Part shown: positions 1-4,500 of the stretch, piece after piece
How positions within the stretch are numbered: the first letter of the stretch is position 1
How the letters are laid out: each line of letters starts with the position of its first letter
From: Candidatus Nomurabacteria bacterium
GTDB taxonomy: Bacteria > Patescibacteriota > Minisyncoccia > Phycocordibacterales > UBA9973
Length of the DNA: 7,710 bases
Direction of reading: 5' to 3'
Assembly: GCA_943354525.1 (NCBI GenBank)
Contig: CALRCI010000028.1
Location: 1-7,710 of the forward strand
Made by a program: the position numbers and the translations under genes
The notes under the pieces: model-generated
Seen by the model: the letters and a program-made list of their open reading frames with translations, nothing else
The model's database searches: none
What the model was told of the DNA's origin: nothing

Positions 1-36
1 AGGCGGTGGCGGGGCTGATTCATTCGTTCAGTTTCC

Positions 37-55
37 GCTCGAAAAAAGTTCGAGC
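37..55. promoter_or_regulatory. 7-bp inverted repeat over the alr promoter -35 region
   Basis: GCTCGAA at 37-43 and TTCGAGC at 49-55 are exact inverted copies separated by AAAAG. The repeat ends 7 bp upstream of the TATAAT at 62-67, so it covers the place where a -35 box would sit. It could be an operator, or the weak hairpin end of an upstream transcript: a reading frame coming from the left edge stops with TGA at 16-18. No T-run follows, so a terminator is less likely. Its function is not known. Confidence 0.35.
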
Positions 56-59
56 AAAG

Positions 60-67
60 TGTATAAT
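60..67 (+). promoter_or_regulatory. alr promoter -10 box
   Basis: A perfect TATAAT lies at 62-67, directly preceded by TG (60-61). A start point about 7 nt downstream would leave a leader of roughly 13 nt before the alr ATG at 87. No clear -35 hexamer lies 16-18 bp upstream; the best-placed bases are TCGAAA at 39-44, inside the inverted repeat. No Shine-Dalgarno sequence is visible between the box and the ATG. Confidence 0.5.
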
Positions 68-86
68 TACAGCACCAACAATAAGT

Positions 87-1223
87 ATGAAAAAAATTCT
101 TCCGCTTTCGTATGTAGAAATATCTCGAGCGAACTTGATCCACAACATCAAGCAGTTTCGCAGTCTCGTGAGAAAAGGAACTGAAATTGCCGGAGTCATC
201 AAAGCGAACGCGTATGGCCATGGCGATGTCGAAGTTGTAAAAGTTCTCGCGCCGTACGTGGATTATTTTCAGATCAATAGCGTGGAAGAATTGGTGACGC
301 TTCGCAAAGTGACGAAGAAACAAATTTTGCTCCTCGGATATGTCGCGACGAATGATTTGTCCCGCGCGATTAAACTTGGCTGTGCGCTGACTGTTTTTGA
401 TACTGCTCATGCAAAGGCGATTAATGCAGTTGCACGCAAGATGAAACGCCGACAGAAAGTCCACATTGCCGTAGATTCGCATCTCGGACGTGAAGGTGTA
501 ATGCCAGAAGAACTCACTGCATTTCTCACTGAACTTGCGAAGATGAAGAATCTCGATGTTGTCGGCGTGTATTCACACTTCGCAAACATCGAAGATACGG
601 CAGATTTCTCATATGCACAGAAGCAGATTGATACATATCACAAATCCCTCAAAGCATTTGAGAAATTCGGATGGAAGAATCTGAAGACGCACATCTCAGC
701 GACCTCCGGTGTGCTCGCATATGAAAAGGGAACTGGTGCTCACACCATCGTGCGTGTCGGTGTCGGACTCTATGGCATGTGGCCGTCGAAGCGTCTCGAA
801 AAAATATATGAAAATAAAATCACGCTCAAGCCAGTTATGCGCTGGGTGACACACGTCGCGCAAGTGAAGAAACTTGGTGCCGGAGTTTCGATCGGATATG
901 GCTTGTCATTTATTACCTCGCATCCGACGCGAATTGCCGTGATTCCGCAGGGATATTCGAATGGCTTTCCTCGCTCACTTTCGAGCGTCGGCTCAGTACT
1001 TATCGGTGGCACGCGATGCAAAGTTCTCGGACGCGTAGCGATGAATATGTTTGTCGTGGATGTCACGCATGCGAAAAATATCACAGAAGGTGCTGAAGTT
1101 GTTGTCCTCGGCAAACAAGCTAAAGAAACTATTACTGCTGAAGAATTGGCAGAAAAGTCGGGCACAATCAATTACGAAGCTACGACTCGAGTCAGTCCGC
1201 TTCTGCCACGCATCGTCGTTTGA
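87..1223 (+). CDS. alr: alanine racemase
   Basis: A PLP-dependent fold type III enzyme that interconverts L- and D-alanine in the cytoplasm, supplying D-Ala for peptidoglycan. The product is 378 aa, normal for the family. The N-terminal TIM barrel carries the PLP lysine in VIKANAYGHG (K39). VDSHLGREG around residue 130-138 matches the segment with the PLP-phenol-contacting arginine (R135). YSHFANIED follows at 162-170. The C-terminal beta domain holds the second catalytic base, the tyrosine of SIGYGLSF (Y271), the GRVAMNMFVVDV segment, and the usual INYE...RVSPLLPRIVV ending. ATG 87 is chosen because similarity begins at once (PLSYVEISRANLIHNI), whereas the open frame upstream to position 6 encodes non-conserved residues and overlaps the -10 box. 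All key residues are present. tRNA-Pro lies 43 bp downstream and has its own promoter starting inside the alr stop region. The family assignment is firm. Confidence 0.95.
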   Translation: MKKILPLSYVEISRANLIHNIKQFRSLVRKGTEIAGVIKANAYGHGDVEVVKVLAPYVDYFQINSVEELVTLRKVTKKQILLLGYVATNDLSRAIKLGCALTVFDTAHAKAINAVARKMKRRQKVHIAVDSHLGREGVMPEELTAFLTELAKMKNLDVVGVYSHFANIEDTADFSYAQKQIDTYHKSLKAFEKFGWKNLKTHISATSGVLAYEKGTGAHTIVRVGVGLYGMWPSKRLEKIYENKITLKPVMRWVTHVAQVKKLGAGVSIGYGLSFITSHPTRIAVIPQGYSNGFPRSLSSVGSVLIGGTRCKVLGRVAMNMFVVDVTHAKNITEGAEVVVLGKQAKETITAEELAEKSGTINYEATTRVSPLLPRIVV

Positions 1224-1248
1224 GTTTAAATCCTTTTTCTGCTATAAG
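1220..1248 (+). promoter_or_regulatory. tRNA-Pro promoter (-35 and extended -10)
   Basis: TTGAGT (1220-1225), a 17-bp spacer, then TATAAG (1243-1248) preceded by TGC (1240-1242), which makes an extended -10. The -35 box overlaps the TGA stop of alr (1221-1223). A start near 1255 would give a 5' leader of about 12 nt before the tRNA at 1267. The same TGC-TATA core recurs before rpmG and before tRNA-Trp in this window. Confidence 0.6.
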
Positions 1249-1266
1249 TAATAGGTAGAAAAATAT

Positions 1267-1337
1267 CGGGGTGTAGTATATCGGTAGTATACTTGTTTTG
1301 GGAACAAGAGGGCAGGGTTCGATTCCCTGCACCCCGA
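1267..1337 (+). tRNA. tRNA-Pro(TGG)
   Basis: 71 nt with a full cloverleaf. The acceptor stem CGGGGTG (1267-1273) pairs with CACCCCG (1330-1336), and the discriminator is A1337. The C1-G72 pair plus A73 is the known bacterial proline-tRNA identity feature. The anticodon stem is CTTGT/ACAAG with loop TTTGGGA, so the anticodon is TGG with G37. The T arm is CAGGG-TTCGATT-CCCTG. The D stem is weak, relying on two G-U pairs, with a short loop that keeps GG. The next bases are CTAC, so CCA is not encoded and must be added after transcription. The last 19 bases at its 3' end are repeated exactly at 1472-1490. Confidence 0.93.
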
Positions 1338-1338
1338 C
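1320..1338 (+). repeat. direct repeat copy 1 (tRNA-Pro 3' end)
   Basis: CGATTCCCTGCACCCCGAC, 19 bp, covers the 3' side of the T loop and T stem, the acceptor strand and the discriminator of tRNA-Pro. It recurs exactly at 1472-1490, 152 bp downstream in the same orientation. This copy is followed by T and the second by CAG, so identity stops at the tRNA end. Confidence 0.9.
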
Positions 1339-1368
1339 TACATGTGTGAACGCAGTGAATAAATGAGG

Positions 1369-1492
1369 AGGGGTGAGCACGCAAACTGCTTTGCGTGCGT
1401 CAGGAAATCGAAAGGCTTTTCCTTATGGCGAGCTCACCGAGCCATGGAAAAGCACCCGGCTTTGTAAGAGCCGATTCCCTGCACCCCGACCA
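1369..1492 (+). other. structured spacer with degenerate tRNA-like 3' end
   Basis: This is not a recognised RNA family, and no protein is supported here. GGGGTG (1370-1375) can pair with CACCCC (1482-1487). A perfect 9-bp hairpin with loop CTGC spans 1377-1398. CAGGAAATCG (1401-1410) pairs with 1472-1481 at 9 of 10 positions. A 13-bp stem with a 2-nt bulge joins 1415-1429 to 1441-1453. Alternatively, CGGCT (1457-1461) and AGCCG (1469-1473) form a perfect anticodon-arm-like hairpin with a 7-nt loop TTGTAAG. The 3' end reads as tRNA 3' strand, discriminator A1489 and CCA (1490-1492), but a T-stem 5' half and a proper D arm are missing. Options are a tRNA pseudogene or recombination remnant beside tRNA-Pro, an attachment-site scar, or a small structured RNA read through from the tRNA-Pro promoter. 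The pairings are direct observations; the origin is inference. Confidence 0.45.
1472..1490 (+). repeat. direct repeat copy 2 (tRNA 3' end, followed by CCA)
   Basis: This is an exact 19-bp copy of 1320-1338. Here the bases that follow make discriminator A1489 plus an encoded CCA (1490-1492), unlike all four intact tRNAs in the window. A tRNA 3'-end duplication of this kind is what site-specific integration or tRNA-gene recombination leaves behind, but no integrase is present. Confidence 0.85.
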
Positions 1493-1500
1493 GAAGCAGG

Positions 1501-1529
1501 TTGTCTTTTATGAGCCCGTATGCTATATT
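1501..1529 (+). promoter_or_regulatory. rpmG promoter, predicted leaderless
   Basis: TTGTCT (1501-1506), a 17-bp spacer, and an extended -10 TGC-TATATT (1521-1529). The last base of the -10 is exactly 7 nt before the A of the rpmG ATG at 1536. Transcription would therefore start at or next to the start codon. No Shine-Dalgarno sequence is present; the bases before the ATG are a C-run. Confidence 0.6.
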
Positions 1530-1535
1530 CCCCCT

Positions 1536-1691
1536 ATGTCACAAGACCGTTTAATCAAAATACAGAATAAAGAAACGAAGGAAATCTACTTCACCCGCAA
1601 GAACAAAAAGACCGTCACTCGCAAGCTTGAGCTCAAGAAATACTCTAAAAAGCTCCGCAAGCGCGTCACGTTCAAGGAAATCAAGAAGTAG
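1536..1691 (+). CDS. rpmG: 50S ribosomal protein L33
   Basis: A small basic protein of the large ribosomal subunit near the E site. The 51-aa product fits the family length of about 50-55. Recognisable L33 segments are IYFTRKNKKTVTRKLELKKY at about 17-36 and the C-terminal RVTFKEIKK, matching the family pattern of a K-N-K-R/K-T core, LELKK/YSKKLRK, and a final KE-K-K. It has no cysteines, so it is the zinc-independent (C-) form. The frame stays open upstream to 1395, but those residues translate the structured spacer and are not L33-like, so ATG 1536 is the start. The promoter sits directly against it. A strong palindrome 24 bp after the stop is the likely terminator. Confidence 0.9.
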   Translation: MSQDRLIKIQNKETKEIYFTRKNKKTVTRKLELKKYSKKLRKRVTFKEIKK

Positions 1692-1708
1692 ATTTCAGCG
1701 TCCTCTTC

Positions 1709-1717
1709 TGCTATAGT
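1709..1717 (+). promoter_or_regulatory. extended -10 element, possible tRNA-Trp promoter
   Basis: TGC-TATAGT at 1709-1717 matches the extended -10 pattern seen before tRNA-Pro and rpmG. No good -35 lies 16-18 bp upstream. A start point near 1724 would fall inside the palindrome that begins at 1716, giving a leader of about 28 nt before tRNA-Trp. Whether it is active is uncertain because the leader would itself form a hairpin followed by CTTTTAC. Confidence 0.4.
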
Positions 1718-1747
1718 AAAAGCGCTAGCATATGCTAGCGCTTTTAC
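1716..1747. terminator. perfect 32-bp palindrome, likely bidirectional terminator
   Basis: The 32 bases are exactly self-complementary. Each 16-base half has a GCGCTAGC core, with AAAA on the left arm and TTTT on the right arm, and the centre is CATATG. As RNA this forms a GC-rich stem of about 14 bp whose 3' side ends in CTTTTAC. That resembles an intrinsic terminator in both directions: for rpmG on the + strand, and for the miaA transcript on the minus strand after it crosses tRNA-Trp antisense. The T-run is only four bases, so termination strength is uncertain. Confidence 0.65.
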
Positions 1748-1751
1748 GTTT

Positions 1752-1822
1752 GGGCGATTAGTTTAGTGGTAGAACAGCGGTCTCCAAAACCGCTGGCGGA
1801 AGTTCGATTCTTCCATCGCCCG
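1752..1822 (+). tRNA. tRNA-Trp(CCA)
   Basis: 71 nt. The acceptor stem GGGCGAT (1752-1758) pairs with ATCGCCC (1815-1821), with discriminator G1822 as in bacterial tRNA-Trp. The anticodon stem is GCGGT/ACCGC with loop CTCCAAA, so the anticodon is CCA. A36-A37-A38 is the signature of a MiaA substrate. The T arm is GGAAG-TTCGATT-CTTCC, and the D arm is GTTT-AGTGGTA-GAAC. No CCA tail is encoded (CAG follows). It begins 4 bp after the palindrome and ends 9 bp before the stop codon of the convergent miaA gene, with no terminator visible between them. Confidence 0.95.
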
Positions 1823-1831
1823 CAGAAAATT

Positions 1832-2680
1832 TTAGACTCGCATCCACTTTATATTCTTATTTCTCTTGAACCACGTTATCTGTCGCATGGCGTATTGGTA
1901 GATCTTGTCGGCGAGAATTCGTTCAAATTCAGGGCGGGAAAGTTTGCCTTGGAGATGGAGTGCGGCGTAGCGGTATTCGAGACCGAGGTTCACGAGGCGT
2001 TTCCAACTCACACCGTCTTTTCGCAGTTTCTTTACTTCGCGAAGCATTCCTTGCTTCAAGCGTGCTTTCAAACGCTTCTCGATCCGTTTACGAAGAATCT
2101 CCCGATCAGCAGTTAAGCCGATCCATTGCACATCATAGGTATTCGCATTTTTCAATTTCGGAACTTTGCCGAGCGCAGTGGCGATTTCGATCGCGCGAAT
2201 GAGACGAACGGGATTATCACGGTCAATGTCTTTCGCGCGGCGCGAATCAAGTTTTTTCAAAATAACAAAGAGTTGTTCCTTTGTTTTCTTTTCAAGTTTC
2301 TTGCGAAGAACTTTGTTTGGCGGAACTTCAGGTAGTACTTGTCCTGATAGAAGTGCGTCGATGTAAAATCCGGTACCACCGACGACAATCGGAGTCCTAC
2401 CTCGTGACACAATTTCTGCTATCGCTGACTTTGAGTCACTTACGAAGTTTGAAACATTGTATATTTTTTTCAATGACGCAACGTCGAGAAGATGATGAGG
2501 AACTCCGCGCATTTCTTTGCGCGTAATTTTTCCCGAACCAATATCGAGTCCGCGATAGACTTGGCGCGAATCAGCAGAGATAATTTCTCCGTTGATTTTC
2601 TTTGCCAGTTTGACTGCGTATGCACTCTTGCCGACTGCCGTTGGTCCAACGATGGCGATGATTTTTATTTTGGATTTCAT
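1832..2680 (-). CDS. miaA: tRNA dimethylallyltransferase
   Basis: MiaA transfers a dimethylallyl group to N6 of A37 in tRNAs that read codons starting with U. The product is 282 aa, slightly short for a family near 300. Visible motifs are the P-loop GPTAVGKS (12-19), DSRQVYRGLDIGSGK (37-51), PHHLLD (61-66), GGTGFYIDALL (101-111), NPVRLIRAIE (156-165), GLEYR (233-237) and RQITWFKR (266-273). The frame is open 60 codons further upstream, but that part is antisense or through-translation of the two tRNA-Leu genes, so ATG 2680-2678 is chosen. It starts only 2 nt after the 3' end of tRNA-Leu(CAG), leaving no room for a promoter or a Shine-Dalgarno site. It is therefore almost certainly co-transcribed with the tRNAs, and its mRNA 5' end is probably made by tRNA 3' processing. 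Confidence 0.95.
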   Translation of the reverse strand: MKSKIKIIAIVGPTAVGKSAYAVKLAKKINGEIISADSRQVYRGLDIGSGKITRKEMRGVPHHLLDVASLKKIYNVSNFVSDSKSAIAEIVSRGRTPIVVGGTGFYIDALLSGQVLPEVPPNKVLRKKLEKKTKEQLFVILKKLDSRRAKDIDRDNPVRLIRAIEIATALGKVPKLKNANTYDVQWIGLTADREILRKRIEKRLKARLKQGMLREVKKLRKDGVSWKRLVNLGLEYRYAALHLQGKLSRPEFERILADKIYQYAMRQITWFKRNKNIKWMRV

Positions 2681-2682
2681 TG

Positions 2683-2764
2683 TGGGCGCGGGGAGATTTG
2701 AACTCCCAACCCTCGCGGGATACGCTTCTGAGACGTACGCGTATACCAGTTCCGCCACGCGCCC
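2683..2764 (-). tRNA. tRNA-Leu(CAG)
   Basis: 82-nt class II tRNA. The acceptor GGGCGCG/CGCGCCC has discriminator A (complement of 2683). The anticodon stem is TACGT/GCGTA with one U-G pair and loop CTCAGAA, so the anticodon is CAG with G37. The long variable arm is CCC-GCGA-GGG, closed by a GNRA loop. The T arm is GGGAG-TTCAAAT-CTCCC. Position 36 is G, so MiaA is not expected to modify it. CCA is not encoded: CA and then the miaA ATG follow the discriminator. It lies 20 nt downstream of tRNA-Leu(CAA) in the same transcript. Confidence 0.94.
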
Positions 2765-2784
2765 AATTATTCTATTCTTTCTAG

Positions 2785-2866
2785 TGCCGGGGGAGGGACT
2801 TGAACCCTCAAGTCTTGCGACACGCGATTTTGAGTCGCGCATGGTTACCAATTTCATCACCCCGGC
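2785..2866 (-). tRNA. tRNA-Leu(CAA)
   Basis: 82-nt class II tRNA. The acceptor GCCGGGG/CCCCGGC has discriminator A (complement of 2785). The anticodon stem is CGCGA/TCGCG with loop CTCAAAA, so the anticodon is CAA. A36-A37-A38 makes it an expected MiaA substrate. The variable arm is GTC-GCAA-GAC, and the T arm is GAGGG-TTCAAGT-CCCTC. No intron interrupts it and no CCA is encoded. Its 5' end is 2 nt after the stop codon of the homing endonuclease gene, so RNase P cleavage here would also form the 3' end of that mRNA. Confidence 0.95.
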
Positions 2867-2868
2867 AG

Positions 2869-3441
2869 TTATTTCTTTTCGAGTCGTATTGTTCGTATAA
2901 AATTTACTGTTTCTTTAGCTACCCGAATAGTGTATTTTGACTTGCCATTGCCTATACGCAATACACTTAATCTAGCACAAAATCCTAAACTTTCTATCAT
3001 ATCTAATACGTCTTTTGCAAGGCTTTGAGAATGACTTACAAAATTCACCATGAGATATCCTCGGTCAAGATATATTGATCCATCAGTCTGTAATAGTCCT
3101 CGTAGGCAGACTTTCGTGTAGGATGGTTTTCCTTTTATCCATATTGGAACATGTATTTTTTGTGCCATTTTTGAACCGACTTTCCAGCCCAATACTTTTT
3201 CCCAGTCGTTTGAATAACAACTAACATCAAGACAACGCGTGCTTCGGAGGACTACGGCAACTTTGTTATGGGGAGCAACCTTTTTCAACGCATCTTGTAT
3301 TTGCCTAATCAACAAGGGGTATTTTGTATCACAGCTAATACGAAGTCGAACCGCCCTCTTGTTTGGATTGGAGAGATTACCGTCGCCAAGAGCGAGGCCG
3401 ATTACGTATGCCAAAGCACTTTTGTTCTTAGTTATGAGCAT
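2869..3441 (-). CDS. LAGLIDADG-type homing endonuclease, free-standing
   Basis: 190 aa. Two LAGLIDADG-like helices are visible. AYVIGLALGDG at 11-21 has acidic D20, and CLRGLLQTDGS at 112-122 has acidic D120. Each is followed by a strand-rich segment, as in single-chain two-motif enzymes that cut long asymmetric sites. The stretch HVPIWIKGKPSYTKVCLRGLLQTDGS is typical of this family. There is no intein splice motif (no N-terminal Cys/Ser block and no HN-C/S ending), and it is not inside an intron: the neighbouring tRNA-Leu is intact. It is the first gene of the endonuclease-tRNA-tRNA-miaA unit, with an extended -10 13 nt before its ATG. The reading is visibly more AT-rich than parB or topA, suggesting acquisition. 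Both motif aspartates are present, so it may be active. It could alternatively act only as a DNA-binding regulator; the target is unknown. Confidence 0.83.
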   Translation of the reverse strand: MLITKNKSALAYVIGLALGDGNLSNPNKRAVRLRISCDTKYPLLIRQIQDALKKVAPHNKVAVVLRSTRCLDVSCYSNDWEKVLGWKVGSKMAQKIHVPIWIKGKPSYTKVCLRGLLQTDGSIYLDRGYLMVNFVSHSQSLAKDVLDMIESLGFCARLSVLRIGNGKSKYTIRVAKETVNFIRTIRLEKK

Positions 3442-3453
3442 TGAAGTGGTCGA

Positions 3454-3462
3454 ATTATAACA
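3454..3462 (-). promoter_or_regulatory. minus-strand extended -10 for the endonuclease-tRNA-miaA unit
   Basis: On the minus strand the bases read TGT-TATAAT, a perfect -10 with the extended TGn element. The last -10 base is 13 nt before the A of the endonuclease ATG, giving a leader of about 6 nt. No matching -35 is seen. It is the only clear promoter for the two tRNA-Leu genes and miaA. Confidence 0.55.
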
Positions 3463-3466
3463 TTTC

Positions 3467-3475
3467 TGTTACAAT
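3467..3475 (+). promoter_or_regulatory. parB extended -10, predicted leaderless
   Basis: TGT-TACAAT on the + strand. Its last base is exactly 7 nt before the A of the parB ATG at 3482, the same geometry as rpmG. No good -35 is seen (TGGTCG at 17 bp spacing). It lies 4 bp from the divergent -10 on the minus strand, so the two promoters probably compete for RNA polymerase. Confidence 0.5.
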
Positions 3476-3481
3476 GTCCGC

Positions 3482-4456
3482 ATGCAAGAAAAAGTTTCCA
3501 ATTCAATTTTCTGGATCGATCTCGAAAAAGTTCTCCCGAACCCATATCAGCCCCGCCGCGAATTCGAAGAGGCGAAACTCATCGACCTTGCCGACTCGAT
3601 TCGCCAGTATGGCGTGCTCCAGCCACTCGTCGTGTCACGCGTCGAACGTGTGAAAGATGACGGCGGCCTCGTGACTGAATACGAACTCATCGCCGGCGAG
3701 CGTCGTCTCCGTGCATCGAAGATCGCCGGTCTCGCCCAAGTGCCGGCTATCATCCGTACCGGCGACGATGCCATGATGAAGCTTGAACTCGCCATCATCG
3801 AGAACCTCCAGCGCGAAGATCTCAATGCCGTCGATCGCGCCCGTGCCTTTCTCCGCCTCATCGACGAGTTCAAATTCACCCACACGCAGATCGGCAAGAA
3901 AATGGGCAAGAGCCGCGAATATGTCTCCAACACGCTCCGCCTTCTCCAGCTCTCCGAAGAGATTCTCAATGCGCTCTCCGAAGGCAAGATCAGCGAAGGC
4001 CACACTCGTCCGCTCATGATGCTCGGGGATCGACCTGATGAACAGATGGTCCTTTTCAAAGAAATTCTTTATAAGAAAATCAGTGTTCGTGAAGCTGAAC
4101 GCATCGCCCGCCGCATTGCGGTCGAGCGTGCACGTAAACCTGAACTCATGCCCGATCCTGAAATCATGGAGATCGAAGAGCGTCTCGGCGAAGCGCTTGG
4201 CACCCGTGTGCACATCGAGAAGCGCGAGAATGGCGGACAGATCACGATTGATTTCTTCACCAACGAAGATCTCGCCTCACTCGTCGATCTCATGAAGCAC
4301 GCGCAGGCCGGCGATGCCAATGCTATGATGAAACGATTTGAAGATTCACTCCCGCCAGTTCCAGTACCGGCTGATGATCGTGGCACCGAAGAAGCTACGA
4401 AGTCAGAAAAGAGCGGGGAAGAGGATCTTTATAATGTCAGTAACTTTAGTATCTAG
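3482..4456 (+). CDS. parB: chromosome partitioning protein ParB (Spo0J family)
   Basis: A CTP-dependent DNA clamp that loads at parS sites and works with ParA and SMC in chromosome segregation. The product is 324 aa. The N-terminal ParB/Srx domain shows IDLEKVLPNPYQPRREF (12-28) and the CTP-binding motif GERRLRA (72-78). The box IENLQREDLNAVDRA (106-120) follows. A helix-turn-helix lies at about 132-157 (FTHTQIGKKMGKSREYVSNTLRLLQL). A compact C-terminal dimerisation domain spans about 238-272 (TRVHIEKREN...ITIDFF). It ends in a proline-rich then acidic tail (291-324) without recognisable similarity. ATG 3482 is followed at once by family-like sequence. No parA adjoins it within the window, which is less usual, as parA is commonly next to parB. 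Transcription starts at or near the ATG, and a hairpin follows the stop. Confidence 0.95.
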   Translation: MQEKVSNSIFWIDLEKVLPNPYQPRREFEEAKLIDLADSIRQYGVLQPLVVSRVERVKDDGGLVTEYELIAGERRLRASKIAGLAQVPAIIRTGDDAMMKLELAIIENLQREDLNAVDRARAFLRLIDEFKFTHTQIGKKMGKSREYVSNTLRLLQLSEEILNALSEGKISEGHTRPLMMLGDRPDEQMVLFKEILYKKISVREAERIARRIAVERARKPELMPDPEIMEIEERLGEALGTRVHIEKRENGGQITIDFFTNEDLASLVDLMKHAQAGDANAMMKRFEDSLPPVPVPADDRGTEEATKSEKSGEEDLYNVSNFSI

Positions 4457-4459
4457 TCG

Positions 4460-4491
4460 CATCCAAAAATAAAATAGCTCATTTTTGGATG
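4460..4491. terminator. hairpin terminator between convergent parB and rel
   Basis: CATCCAAAAAT (4460-4470) pairs with ATTTTTGGATG (4481-4491), an 11-bp stem with a 10-nt loop. It is AT-rich, and the T-run lies in the 3' arm on either strand, so it could serve both genes. It begins 4 bp after the parB stop and ends 9 bp from the rel stop. The left arm and loop (CAAAAATAAAATAGC) nearly match the start of the larger terminator at 6003. Confidence 0.7.
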
Positions 4492-4500
4492 TGGGAAATG

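Noticed and set aside
770..1171. 133-codon open frame on the minus strand inside alr
   Set aside because: Antisense shadow of a well-supported gene, with no domain or start signal.
1363..1467. 34-codon reading starting with ATG at 1363, next to an AGGAGG at 1366-1371
   Set aside because: The AGGAGG lies inside the reading rather than upstream of it, the product is unlike anything recognised, and the bases are better explained by RNA pairing.
1395..1535. Upstream extension of the L33 frame
   Set aside because: It translates the structured spacer and a promoter; L33 similarity begins at ATG 1536.
2681..2860. N-terminal 60-residue extension of the miaA reading frame
   Set aside because: These codons lie over the two tRNA-Leu genes; the MiaA P-loop follows directly after the ATG at 2680.
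2785..3441. tRNA-Leu(CAA) with a group I intron carrying the endonuclease
   Set aside because: The tRNA is continuous and folds fully; the endonuclease lies outside its 5' end.
3547..4213. Two long minus-strand frames opposite parB (170 and 192 codons)
   Set aside because: Arg/Ser-rich or low-similarity translations typical of the antisense of GC-biased codons; parB has intact motifs.
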